Below the pieces are notes generated by a model, which was not told the DNA's origin, made no database searches, and worked only from the letters and a program-made list of their open reading frames with translations. Below, in pieces: positions 55,342-64,000 of a stretch of 64,000 nucleotides of DNA. Origin of the DNA: Colwellia sp. D2M02 (GTDB taxonomy: Bacteria > Pseudomonadota > Gammaproteobacteria > Enterobacterales > Alteromonadaceae); the NCBI RefSeq assembly GCF_018860755.1, contig NZ_JAHKPW010000044.1, positions 1 through 64,000 on the forward strand, written 5' to 3'. Position 1 is the stretch's first letter; each line of letters opens with the position of its first letter. A program made the translations under genes and the position numbers.

Positions 55342-57417
55342 TTGATAAATAAAACCTTACTTAAGAGCGTTATTTTAGCCTCTGCAATCACCTCTTTTAT
55401 TACTTATGCGACACAAACTGACCCTTACCTTTGGCTTGAAGAAGTCGAAGGTGAAAAGGCACTTAATTGGGTTAAGGAGAAAAATAAGCGCTCTTTAGCG
55501 CATCTAAAGTCTCATGAGAGCTATCAAGGTGTTTATGATAATACGTTAGAAATAATGAATGATAAAGAGCGCATCCCCTATGCAAGAGAGCGTGCAGGTT
55601 TTTATTATAATTTTTGGCGAGATGAAAACCATGTGCGCGGGATTTATCGACGAACTACGTTTGAAGAATATCAAAAAGCATCACCTAAGTGGGAAACCGT
55701 ACTGGATATTGATGCGCTAGCTAAACAAGATAATGAGAACTGGGTTTACAAAGGTATGAATTGTCATAAACCTACCTATCAGCGGTGTTTAGTCTCTTTA
55801 TCACGCGGTGGTGCAGATGCAACAGTGATTAAAGAGTTTGATGTCAAAACTAAATCATTTGTAAAAGGGGGCTTTAGTTTACCTGAAGCGAAAAGCAGCG
55901 TTTCTTGGCATAGTGAAAATAAGGTATTTGTCGGTACCGACTTTGGTGAAGGCTCAATGACGGACTCTGGTTATCCTGCTGTTGTAAAAGTATGGCAACG
56001 TGGGACAAAGCTTGAAACGGCCAAAACACTCTTTGAAACCGATAAAACATCAATAGCAGCAGGCGGCTCTACTGTTTACGATGGCGATACACCGCATCAT
56101 ATCATTTCTGAGGCTACCAGTTTCTATACTCGTAATGTGTTTGTCATCAATAATGGTAAATTAACTAAACTTAATATTCCTGAAGATGCTTCTGTTGTTG
56201 GTTTGAATAATAATAAAATATTTGTTCAGTTGAAGTCGTCTTGGGGGGATTTTGTACAAGCTGAGGTTATTTATACCGATATTGATTCTTTAATTGTTGG
56301 TAAAGCAACGTTTACCAGCTTTATAAAGCCCACTAAAACGATATCAATTGAAGGGTTAAGTTTTACTAAGTCAGCCATACTCGTTACTGTGATGGATGAT
56401 GTAAAAAACAAATTATACCGTTATCGTCCAAGCAAGAACGATCAATGGCAAGTTGAACAGGTGAATTTCCCTGAAAATGGCTCTATTACGGTGTTTAACA
56501 CTGATACTGCAAAAGATGACTTTTTTGTTAATTATACAGACTTTTTAACTCCATCAAGCTTGTATTTAGTTAATGGCAATGACCTTGTTATTAATAAGCT
56601 TAAAGGGGAGAAATCCCACTTTGATGCTGACAATTTTGTTGCTAAACAACACTTTGCAACATCAAAAGATGGCACTAAAGTGCCTTACTTTATTGTGCAC
56701 GATAAAAACATCAAGCTAAATGGCAAGAACCCGACATTATTATATGGTTATGGCGGTTTTGAAGTATCAATGCAGCCTTATTATTCTTCAGTTACAGGAA
56801 AGAATTGGTTAGAGAAAGGCGGTGTATATGTTATGGCTAACATTCGTGGTGGTGGTGAGTATGGTCCAAGTTGGCACCAAGCAGCACTAAAGCAAAATCG
56901 TCATAAAGCCTATGAAGACTTTGAAGCCATTGCAGAAGATTTAATAACGCGTAAAGTTACTTCACCTAAGCATTTAGGGATTCAAGGTGGCAGTAATGGT
57001 GGTTTACTTGTTGGTGCAGCCTTTACTCGTCGCCCAGATTTATATAATGCGGTAATTTGCCAAGTGCCATTACTGGATATGAAACGGTTTAATAAATTGC
57101 TTGCGGGCGCAAGTTGGATGGGGGAGTACGGAAATCCAGATAATGCTGATGAATGGGAATATATTAAAACCTATTCGCCTTATCATAACCTAAAGAGTAG
57201 CGTTAACTACCCGAAAGTATTCTTTACTACCTCGACCAGAGATGACCGTGTTCATCCTGGGCATGCGCGCAAAATGGTAGCCAAAATGGAAGATATGGGG
57301 CTTGATGTTTTATATTTTGAAAATATGGAAGGTGGTCATGCCGGCGCAGCAAATAATGAGCAACGCGCTATGGTGAGTAGTTTAAGCTATGCTTATTTGA
57401 TGGATCGACTACAGTAA
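55342..57417 (+). CDS. Prolyl oligopeptidase (S9A)
   Basis: This 691-aa serine peptidase cuts short peptides after proline. It has a probable signal peptide (LLKSVILASAITSFITYA), a seven-bladed propeller (about 70-410) and an alpha/beta hydrolase domain. Catalytic Ser551 lies in GGSNGG, Asp in TRDDRVHPGHA and His in EGGHAGAA. The start is a TTG with AAGGA 7-8 nt upstream; no ATG is near. It is convergent with ppc and shares its terminator. Confidence 0.93.
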   Translation: MINKTLLKSVILASAITSFITYATQTDPYLWLEEVEGEKALNWVKEKNKRSLAHLKSHESYQGVYDNTLEIMNDKERIPYARERAGFYYNFWRDENHVRGIYRRTTFEEYQKASPKWETVLDIDALAKQDNENWVYKGMNCHKPTYQRCLVSLSRGGADATVIKEFDVKTKSFVKGGFSLPEAKSSVSWHSENKVFVGTDFGEGSMTDSGYPAVVKVWQRGTKLETAKTLFETDKTSIAAGGSTVYDGDTPHHIISEATSFYTRNVFVINNGKLTKLNIPEDASVVGLNNNKIFVQLKSSWGDFVQAEVIYTDIDSLIVGKATFTSFIKPTKTISIEGLSFTKSAILVTVMDDVKNKLYRYRPSKNDQWQVEQVNFPENGSITVFNTDTAKDDFFVNYTDFLTPSSLYLVNGNDLVINKLKGEKSHFDADNFVAKQHFATSKDGTKVPYFIVHDKNIKLNGKNPTLLYGYGGFEVSMQPYYSSVTGKNWLEKGGVYVMANIRGGGEYGPSWHQAALKQNRHKAYEDFEAIAEDLITRKVTSPKHLGIQGGSNGGLLVGAAFTRRPDLYNAVICQVPLLDMKRFNKLLAGASWMGEYGNPDNADEWEYIKTYSPYHNLKSSVNYPKVFFTTSTRDDRVHPGHARKMVAKMEDMGLDVLYFENMEGGHAGAANNEQRAMVSSLSYAYLMDRLQ

Positions 57418-57448
57418 AGCTTTAATCACCGATATTAGTGATTGTAAT

Positions 57449-57482
57449 AAAAAGGGAATAGTTTAATCACTACTCCCTTTTT
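57449..57482. terminator. Shared terminator between prolyl oligopeptidase and ppc
   Basis: AAAAAGGGA/TCCCTTTTT form a stem with an inner AGT/ACT extension and T tracts on both sides. It serves two convergent genes. Confidence 0.8.
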
Positions 57483-57501
57483 TGTGGGTTAACCTCTAAC
57501 T

Positions 57502-60063
57502 TTATCCTGTATTACGCATACCGGTAGCGATACCCGTCATACTTACCATGAGCAGCTGCTCACACAATGGGTGTTCAGGTTGTTTACGTAGGCGTTTCAA
57601 TGCTTCAATTTGTAATAAGTGCAACGGTAGTAAATAAGGCTGTCTTAACTGGAACGAGGTGAGGTTCCACTGATCACTTTCTAAGGTTTCAGTTTGCCCT
57701 AACAGTTTAAGTACTGTTGCTTTATCTTTGGCTAATTGTGAGCGTAATTCATCACCCATGGCTTGTAGCTCTGGCTCCACTAAGTGTTGATCGTACATTT
57801 TAGAAATACGACTGTCTGATTTCAAATAGACCATTTCGGTTAGTGAAACACGGGCTCTAAAGTAAGGCCAATTTTCTAGCATATCTTGAATGGTATAACT
57901 TTGTTTTTGTCCTATTTCTTCAATCGCTTGTCCAAAACCAAGCCAACTTGGTACCACTAAGCGGTTTTGGCTCCAAGCAAAAATCCACGGAATAGCACGG
58001 AGTGATTCAATACCGCCATCGGACTTACGTTTACTTGGGCGTGAGCCAAGCGGTAATGATGAGAGCTCTTGCTCAGGGGTTGCTTGTCTGAAGTAAGTAA
58101 CAAAGTCTTCTTGATCACAAATATAGCTACGGTAAATGTCACAGCTACGTTTTGCCATGTCATCCATCAAACTGCGCCAAGAATCTTTCGGAGCCGGTTG
58201 CGGTTTGACTAAACTTTCAAGAATCGCGCTGGCATATAAATGTAAGCTACGTACTGCTAAGTTAGGTAAACCAAATTTAAAGCGAATAGTTTCGCCTTGC
58301 TCGGTGACTCGTAAACCACCTTCTAACGTACCTGGAGGTTGCGATGCAATCGCAGCATGTGCAGGGCCGCCACCACGGCCAATTGTGCCACCACGACCAT
58401 GGAATAATTTTAAAGTGATTTTATGACGACGAGCGACAGCTACTAACGCTTCTTGGGCTTGATATTGTGCCCATGCTGCTGCCAATACGCCGGCATCTTT
58501 AGCTGAATCGCTATAACCTATCATGACATGTTGTGCGCCATGAGTGCGTTTAACGTAATCTTTATCAGTCAATAACACATCAATAACTTGTGCGGCATTA
58601 TTTAAATCATCTAAGGTTTCAAATAATGGTGCAATGGGCATATCCCATGTAATACCCGTGGCTTTCATTAACAAGTTAACGCTAAGTACATCACTTTGAT
58701 TACTCGCCATTGATATGACATAAATACCAAGTACTTCTTTGGGTTGGGCAGCAATAAAACTAAAGGTGTCTAATACTTCTTGAGTTTGCTCTGACCATTG
58801 TACTTTAGGTAATAGTGGGCGAGAGTTATTTAGCTCAGTTTGTAAAAATTGACAACGTTGCTGTTCATCCCATGATAAATAATCACCTAAGCCTAAAGCC
58901 GATACAATTTCAGCGATTGCTTGATCGTGAAACTCACTATGCTGGCGAACATCAAGCTTAACTAGTGAAATACCAAAACAGTGAACTTTGCGAATAACAT
59001 CTAACACTAAAGAGTTAGCAGCGCGTGTTAGCCCAGCATTAAGTAAACTATCACGACATAACAATAATGGCGCTAATAGTGCACTAGGGCTAGCAATAGC
59101 TCCCTCGGTATTATTGTTTTTAAGTAAAGTTATGGTCTGTTCAAGTTCAGCTATAGTTTGCTTTAATAAATGACGGTATGGACCAATACCTTGAATGTCG
59201 GTGGTAACTAAAACCTCATCTGCTTTGTCCATTGACAGTTCTAAATATAGGTTTTGAAAGTCAGTTAAATAAAGCTCAGCAGCCATTAAACGTGCTTGAA
59301 TTATGGCCTGTTTACTTAAGTTGGCTGTTACAAAAGGGTTACCATCTCGGTCGCCCGCCATCCAACTTGCCATGGTAATTGGCGTAGCATCAAGTGGTAA
59401 AGATTGGCCAGATACTTGCTGACATAAAGTGTCGAGCTCACGGACAAATTTTGGTACCGCAACCCATAAACTATCGCTAATTGCGTTTAAACCCCAGCGT
59501 GATTCATCAAGTGGCGTGGGGCGTTGTTGTCTAATTTCATTGGTGCCCCAAGCTTGTTCAATTAACTCTTCAATACGCGGGTTTAAATCAGAGCCACTAT
59601 CGGCAAGTTGCTCGGCAATTTCATGATATTTATGAATAAAAGTACGGCGATTTACTTCAGTAGGGTGAGCGGTTAGCACTAATTCAATATGTAATTGGTT
59701 AACTGCTTTTAAGAAGGTTTTAGCGTCTACATCACCAAGTTGCTCTTTTAACGACTCTAATGGGTGAGGTAAGTCAAGTTCAGCTAAACCTTGCTCACTC
59801 GCAGTATGCTGTTGCTCAGCCACATTGGCTAAATTCAAAAATTGGCTAAAAGCTCGAGCATAAATTAACAGCTTATCTTCATCGCACGATTGAAAAAGAC
59901 TTTTTAACTCATCAAGAGCATAAGCTTGGTTAGCCACGCCATCTTTCGCTAATAAGCGTATATGTTCAATGTTATCTAACCAACGTTGGTCAGTTTCATT
60001 GGCAATGGTTTGCCCTAAAGCTGAGCCTAGAGCTCTGATATTGTGTGAAATTGTTTCTAACAT
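57502..60063 (-). CDS. ppc: Phosphoenolpyruvate carboxylase
   Basis: Ppc makes oxaloacetate from PEP and bicarbonate to refill the TCA cycle. The 853-aa protein (E. coli 883) has the catalytic His in LTAHPTEVNRRTF, DRDGNPFVTANL, the PEP-binding loop FHGRGGTIGRGGGPA, QGETIRFKFG, and the conserved end GIATGMRNTG. The ATG at 60063 fits the family start. A LysR regulator is divergent, 188 bp away. Fragments of this gene recur at 51831-51990. Confidence 0.97.
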   Translation of the reverse strand: MLETISHNIRALGSALGQTIANETDQRWLDNIEHIRLLAKDGVANQAYALDELKSLFQSCDEDKLLIYARAFSQFLNLANVAEQQHTASEQGLAELDLPHPLESLKEQLGDVDAKTFLKAVNQLHIELVLTAHPTEVNRRTFIHKYHEIAEQLADSGSDLNPRIEELIEQAWGTNEIRQQRPTPLDESRWGLNAISDSLWVAVPKFVRELDTLCQQVSGQSLPLDATPITMASWMAGDRDGNPFVTANLSKQAIIQARLMAAELYLTDFQNLYLELSMDKADEVLVTTDIQGIGPYRHLLKQTIAELEQTITLLKNNNTEGAIASPSALLAPLLLCRDSLLNAGLTRAANSLVLDVIRKVHCFGISLVKLDVRQHSEFHDQAIAEIVSALGLGDYLSWDEQQRCQFLQTELNNSRPLLPKVQWSEQTQEVLDTFSFIAAQPKEVLGIYVISMASNQSDVLSVNLLMKATGITWDMPIAPLFETLDDLNNAAQVIDVLLTDKDYVKRTHGAQHVMIGYSDSAKDAGVLAAAWAQYQAQEALVAVARRHKITLKLFHGRGGTIGRGGGPAHAAIASQPPGTLEGGLRVTEQGETIRFKFGLPNLAVRSLHLYASAILESLVKPQPAPKDSWRSLMDDMAKRSCDIYRSYICDQEDFVTYFRQATPEQELSSLPLGSRPSKRKSDGGIESLRAIPWIFAWSQNRLVVPSWLGFGQAIEEIGQKQSYTIQDMLENWPYFRARVSLTEMVYLKSDSRISKMYDQHLVEPELQAMGDELRSQLAKDKATVLKLLGQTETLESDQWNLTSFQLRQPYLLPLHLLQIEALKRLRKQPEHPLCEQLLMVSMTGIATGMRNTG

Positions 60064-60251
60064 AATCTTTGCGTTAACCTTGTTTTAGCTTTTCACTTAT
60101 CGCACATTAGGATGCAATATGGGAAAGCATTACGGTGTATTGATGTTTTTATGCTAGAAGTTAAATCGAATAGAGTCTAATATATGTTTTTAATTTTAAC
60201 TATAGATTTTTATCTATGAGTCGTGTTTTTTGTTTGATTTAGTGGCTATTT

Positions 60252-61199
60252 ATGAGTGTAAAACAACCAACAATTAGGCAGTTACAATTAGTTCAGGCTT
60301 TAGCTCGCTATCAGAGTTTGTCTGTTGTGGCTGAAAAGTTATTCATTTCACAGCCATCAGTTTCTATTCAATTAAAAAACTTAAGTGATTTACTCGGTTT
60401 ACCTGTTTACCAAATGCGGGGACGAGTAGTTGAGCTAACCGATGCAGGTCAGGCGGTGTTACGTAGTGCCAATCAAATATTTCAGTCGCTCGATAATTTA
60501 AAAACTGATATAGATAATTTACAAGGAGTGGTAACAGGTACGTTAACTATTGCGGTTGTTACCACGGCACAATATTTTTTACCTTTGTTACTCGCGGCAT
60601 TTACACAGCGTCATCCACAAGTTGAGGTAAAGTTAGAAATAGGTAACCGTGATACGGTACACGCTCGTCTTCGAGATAACAGCGACGACTTTTACCTGTT
60701 TAGTCAAATACCTACAGGGGTTGAAGTACTAGAAAGCCCATTTCTAACAAATGAGTTAGTTGTGGTAGCGCCAGAGCGTCATGAGCTTGCCCAGCAAGAG
60801 AATATTAGTTTAGCGCGATTAAGTCATTACTCATTTATTCTAAGGGAGGCTGGCTCTGGTACGCGAGAAGCGGCAATTAATTTATTTAATTTTCATGGCT
60901 TTAAGCTTAATGAAAAAATGACTATTGCAAGTAGTGAAGCCATTAAACAAGCGGTTTCGGCCGGGTTAGGGTTATCTATTTTAAGCCGTTATAGTGTTGA
61001 TTTCGGTTTAGTACCGGGTATAAAAATACTGCCCGTAGAGCACTTTCCTATTAAAAATAAATGGCGCTTAGTACAGCGTAGTTCTCGAAAACCTAGCTTA
61101 ACAGCAAAAGCATTTCAGCAGTTTATGCTAGACAATGGGGCAAAAATATTAGCAAAAGCGAAAAAAGATATTACGAGCGCTAGCTCTGTTTTACCTTAA
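60252..61199 (+). CDS. LysR-family regulator (CbbR/YeiE-like)
   Basis: This 315-aa LysR regulator has an N-terminal HTH (TIRQLQLVQALARYQSLSVV, LFISQPSVSIQLKNL) and a C-terminal effector domain with GTLTIAVVTTAQYFLPLLLA. The HTH resembles CbbR-type regulators of carbon fixation. It is divergent from ppc, so ppc is the natural target. The intergenic region (60064-60251) is AT-rich, with no single clear T-N11-A site that I can choose. Confidence 0.88.
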   Translation: MSVKQPTIRQLQLVQALARYQSLSVVAEKLFISQPSVSIQLKNLSDLLGLPVYQMRGRVVELTDAGQAVLRSANQIFQSLDNLKTDIDNLQGVVTGTLTIAVVTTAQYFLPLLLAAFTQRHPQVEVKLEIGNRDTVHARLRDNSDDFYLFSQIPTGVEVLESPFLTNELVVVAPERHELAQQENISLARLSHYSFILREAGSGTREAAINLFNFHGFKLNEKMTIASSEAIKQAVSAGLGLSILSRYSVDFGLVPGIKILPVEHFPIKNKWRLVQRSSRKPSLTAKAFQQFMLDNGAKILAKAKKDITSASSVLP

Positions 61200-61427
61200 C
61201 TTTACTAATAAATAACGCTGACGTATTAGGGAGGATTTAGCTTTATAGATGAATAATCTATGACAACTACATAATAAGTCTTAATATTCATTAGCGCACA
61301 ACTTGTGCTTAACATAAATAAGGTTAATACTCCCCATAATCACGGCTATAAAAATTGTATTTTGAGGTCTTAAGAGATTTTCTATTTTTATTTACCAGTA
61401 ACTTTATTTTAATTTTATTAATGTGCT

Positions 61428-62579
61428 ATGAATGATCAGCAACAAATTCTTGCTTTAACCGAAGCGGTTAATGGTTTATTACAACAAAGCGACTTACCTG
61501 CAACGCTCACTATAGAACAGTGTGCCTCATTGTTGACAATGAGTATGACTTCATTTCGTCGCAAACTGTCGTTAGAGGGCAGTAGCTTTAAGCTTATTCA
61601 GCAAAAATATTTAAATGAGTTATGCGTGCAGGCGTTGTTAACTCAAAATGCAAAAATAGAGTCACTGGCTATTCAATTAGGTTACTCTGAACGCGCCACT
61701 TTTGAGCGTGCTTTTCGACAAAAATTTGGTATTACCCCGTCACAATTTCGTGAGTTATCTTTAATTGGAGATAATAAGAATAATCCGCAAAACTTAGCAG
61801 GTATTGCGCAAAATATGCCGCCACTATCGGACTGTTGTCAACAGTTGTTAAAAGAGCGAGATAACCATAATTTAGATATCGACAAGGTTGTTGCTATTGT
61901 TGCCGAAGACCCCATTTTTTCTGGGCGTGTTATCGGTCTTGCGAGTAAAGCTATCTATGGGAAAACACCGCAAAGCCTTTATGAAGCGATTAGTCGTAAT
62001 TTAGGTATTAATACCGTTATTAATTTAGCGATTATGTATACGGTAAAAGATGCACTACAAGCGCATGTTACTCCAGATATCATAGAGCCTTACACTGAGG
62101 CTTTTTTAATTGCTCCTAAGCTTTTTCAGTTATTGCGTAAGTCGGTTGCTGCTGAGATTAAATTCGATATTGCTTTAACCGAGCAAGTACTTGTTTTTGC
62201 GCTGTTGGGGATTTTATTGTTGAGCCATAAAGAGGTGGGTAATCACAAGTTTGTAATGCACTCACTTCAAGGAATGGATGACTTACACTCGCTTAATCAG
62301 CACATTAATACCTCAATGAATATTAGTATTTATTCAGCCTCGTCGTTAATGTTGTCGCTGTGGCATATTGATGCGAGTTTAATTAAGCAGTTAACCCATT
62401 TAGATAAAGTAAGCCAGCAGCGCAGTAAAGGGACTAAAGAAGATGAAATGATTTTGTTTATGTTGTCGTGTTTATACCATATGGCAGCAGGTCATCAAGA
62501 TTATAGTGCTTTAGCGCAAAAAGCTGAGCTTTTAAATATTGTTGATTTTGATGATATTAAACGAACATTAATGGGGTAA
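61428..62579 (+). CDS. AraC-type HTH fused to HDOD domain
   Basis: This 383-aa protein has an AraC-type DNA-binding domain at the N-terminus (about 25-118, LTMSMTSFRRKLSLEGSSFK and LAIQLGYSERATFERAFRQK, then FGITPSQFREL). A HDOD signalling domain follows (about 130-330, AQNMPPLSDCCQQLLKERDN, IVAEDPIFSGRVIGLASKAI). AraC domains usually sit at the C-terminus, so the order is unusual. No HD phosphodiesterase or GGDEF motif is seen. It is monocistronic; the regulator target is unknown. Confidence 0.88.
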   Translation: MNDQQQILALTEAVNGLLQQSDLPATLTIEQCASLLTMSMTSFRRKLSLEGSSFKLIQQKYLNELCVQALLTQNAKIESLAIQLGYSERATFERAFRQKFGITPSQFRELSLIGDNKNNPQNLAGIAQNMPPLSDCCQQLLKERDNHNLDIDKVVAIVAEDPIFSGRVIGLASKAIYGKTPQSLYEAISRNLGINTVINLAIMYTVKDALQAHVTPDIIEPYTEAFLIAPKLFQLLRKSVAAEIKFDIALTEQVLVFALLGILLLSHKEVGNHKFVMHSLQGMDDLHSLNQHINTSMNISIYSASSLMLSLWHIDASLIKQLTHLDKVSQQRSKGTKEDEMILFMLSCLYHMAAGHQDYSALAQKAELLNIVDFDDIKRTLMG

Positions 62580-62610
62580 CTTACCGAGGTAATATGTGAC
62601 GGTGAACTTA

Positions 62611-62688
62611 TTTAGTTGAATTTTCTAGTTAAGTTGTCTAGCTAAGTTGCCTAGTGAAGCTGTCTAGTGAAACTTTCTCGTAAAGTAG
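62611..62688. repeat. 13-bp tandem repeat (six degenerate copies)
   Basis: Units such as TCTAGTTAAGTTG, TCTAGCTAAGTTG, CCTAGTGAAGCTG and TCTAGTGAAACTT follow each other with an exact 13-bp period. They lie between the AraC-HDOD gene and a large hairpin. Confidence 0.85.
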
Positions 62689-62691
62689 GGC

Positions 62692-62738
62692 GCTTTTTCA
62701 GCCACTCAATAAATTGAGGGGGGATTGGCTGAAAAAGC
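62692..62738. terminator. Large two-part hairpin, likely terminator
   Basis: GCTTTTTCAGCC (62692-62703) pairs with GGCTGAAAAAGC (62727-62738), and CTCAAT-AA-ATTGAG forms an inner hairpin. It probably ends the AraC-HDOD transcript and/or the convergent PEP-CTERM gene transcript. Confidence 0.6.
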
Positions 62739-62840
62739 AAACATTATTGAATAATATAAATATAAGCTAGATTGAAGCCGGTAGACGATCCTGTCTTTTG
62801 GCTAATATTCTCAATAATAAGGTTATAAAAGCAGGTGTTA

Positions 62841-63593
62841 TTATTTACCAGCTAATACTTTATTCTTTGTTAGTTTAGTGTGTCTACGTACAAGTAAACC
62901 AAAACCTAATAAACTTAATGCAAAAATAGATGGCTCAGGTATGTCACTTACCTTAGCGTTGCTAACTTGTACCAACGACACATTATCAATTAAACCACCA
63001 AACGAGTTTTTCATCCCAAAAGCGCCGAAACTAATGTCCATGGTTTCTGCTTGCGCAGTTAAAACCACTGACTGTTTTACCCAGCTTGGGGTAATGTTTT
63101 TAGTACCATTAACAATAAACTTTGCCGCCATGTTTTGATCAAAACTGGTGCCTGAGTCATACCAAAATACTTGTACGCCATTATCATTGATTGCGTTGGT
63201 GCGAGGCTTATAAAAAAACTCTAATAAATAATCAGCACCTACGGTTAGTGAAGCTAATGATTGCGACATCACAGTATTTGCTGCGCTTTTCATATCAGAA
63301 TCAAGCTCAACATGTGTTGCGCCATCTTGCGATTGAGTGACCACATTTTTTTGTAATTCAATGCCACTACCAGCAGTCGTTACCCAACCCGGTAAGGTGT
63401 AAAATACATCCCAAGCACTACCCATAGATTGATAAGACGCTAAGTTGGTATTATTTGCTGCACCGACCACCTGAGTATTATCATTAAATGCTAATTGCTC
63501 AAAACTACCATTGGTAATTAATGAAGCATTTACGGTAGTGCTTAATGCGAACAAAGAAGCTGATAATAGTATGCGACTGATGTTATTAACCAT
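62841..63593 (-). CDS. PEP-CTERM sorting-signal protein
   Basis: This 250-aa exported protein has a signal peptide (ILLSASLFALSTTVNA). Its body resembles a DUF642-like or galactose-binding fold (LITNGSFEQLAFNDN, LPGWVTTAGSGIELQ, VELDSD). The C-terminus has the exosortase signal IPEPSIFALSLLGFGLLVRR. ATG 63593 is chosen because it starts just before the signal peptide and has GGGA upstream; the frame opens back to 63695. No exosortase gene is in the window. Confidence 0.9.
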   Translation of the reverse strand: MVNNISRILLSASLFALSTTVNASLITNGSFEQLAFNDNTQVVGAANNTNLASYQSMGSAWDVFYTLPGWVTTAGSGIELQKNVVTQSQDGATHVELDSDMKSAANTVMSQSLASLTVGADYLLEFFYKPRTNAINDNGVQVFWYDSGTSFDQNMAAKFIVNGTKNITPSWVKQSVVLTAQAETMDISFGAFGMKNSFGGLIDNVSLVQVSNAKVSDIPEPSIFALSLLGFGLLVRRHTKLTKNKVLAGK

Positions 63594-63856
63594 ATTGAAT
63601 AATCCCTTAACGTCTCGATTTAGACTTAGTATAGAGAAGCGAACTTGAGTAAAATATGGCAGAACTGTCCAATTGTAGATATTTTTTAATGGCAATTAGG
63701 TGAGTTTATGCGGTAACGAGTTGATGCGGTAATAGTAAGCTTATTATCACGAGTTCAGGTTAATGCTATGCTTAGTCATATTTTTGCCACAATTAAGTAA
63801 AGCATTTAGCATTTTGTTAGTCTGCCTCTCTTTACTTATTCAAATAAGGCGGCACA

Positions 63857-64000
63857 GTGTTAGCAGCATATCATCAATTAAAGTTACCAATAACGTTTTA
63901 CTCGTTCAAGGTACTCTTAGCTTCACTATGGCTGGTTAGTTTTGGTCTATTAGCTAAAGATAAAAATATTGAGCAGGAAAATTGGCAGCGATATTTTGAC
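63857..64000 (+). CDS. Start of an exported or membrane protein (cut by window end)
   Basis: A GTG at 63857 with TAAGGCGG upstream opens 48 codons to the window edge: MLAAYHQLKLPITFYSFKVL, then LASLWLVSFGLLAKDKNIEQ. The hydrophobic stretch FKVLLASLWLVSFGLLA looks like a signal or membrane helix. The function is not recognised. Confidence 0.5.
   Translation, partial: MLAAYHQLKLPITFYSFKVLLASLWLVSFGLLAKDKNIEQENWQRYFD

Noticed and set aside
57957-58163. Antisense and same-strand ORFs inside ppc and other large genes
   Set aside because: They are out-of-frame shadows of well-supported coding regions.

Overview
The window is a chromosomal segment of a low-GC marine gammaproteobacterium. Gene order and protein style point to the Alteromonadales, most like Colwellia or Thalassotalea. 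The clues are the 6S RNA-zapA-ygfB-pepP-ubiH-ubiI block, several TonB-dependent receptors, a chitin/GlcNAc locus, a PEP-CTERM protein and many palindromic intergenic repeats. This placement is inferred from gene content and not from a database search.

Layout. 1-5.7 kb: 6S RNA (minus strand, cut by the window edge), zapA, ygfB, pepP and the two ubiquinone hydroxylases ubiH and ubiI. 5.9-10.8 kb: the glycine cleavage genes gcvT, gcvH and gcvP. 10.9-12.9 kb: a retron-like cassette on the minus strand, made of a promoter, a structured non-coding region (candidate msr-msd), a 72-aa orphan ORF with a strong ribosome binding site, a reverse transcriptase with retron hallmarks, and an overlapping cold-shock-domain gene. 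12.9-13.8 kb: a gene-free cluster of palindromic and tandem repeats whose relatives recur at 18.0, 18.9 and 31.0 kb. 13.9-21.4 kb: recX-like gene, iron-type alcohol dehydrogenase, MltB-like transglycosylase, TonB-C-domain protein, a broken GNAT start, a frameshifted small ORF, an S4 protein and a DEAD-box helicase.

21.5-27.5 kb: a His-rich TonB receptor and a Cys-rich small protein that look metal-related, then the oxygen-dependent methionine synthase pair mesD/mesX, then a TauE/SafE permease. 28-45 kb: a chitin/N-acetylglucosamine region with a secreted RTX/PKD/chitin-binding-module protein behind a structured leader, a TonB receptor, a cytoplasmic GH3 hexosaminidase, a ribose/fructose-type ABC importer, a ROK regulator with a 51-bp perfect palindrome at the divergent promoter, an FKBP lipoprotein, a GH20 hexosaminidase and an OprB-like porin. 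Together they can bind, cut, import and regulate chito-oligosaccharide use.

45-64 kb: small membrane protein, catalase, DUF3360 transporter, DUF2750 protein and a 7TMR-DISM diguanylate cyclase. Next comes a scar holding fragments of a CobW-type GTPase and of ppc, then an overlapping secreted protein/ECF sigma/anti-sigma operon, the intact CobW-type GTPase, a prolyl oligopeptidase, ppc with a divergent LysR regulator, an AraC-HDOD fusion, a PEP-CTERM protein and a gene cut by the window end.

The most interesting element is the retron-like RT/cold-shock cassette. Next come the compensating hairpin repeats beside it, the structured leader of the chitin-binding protein, the ROK/ABC palindrome and the duplicated CobW/ppc scar.
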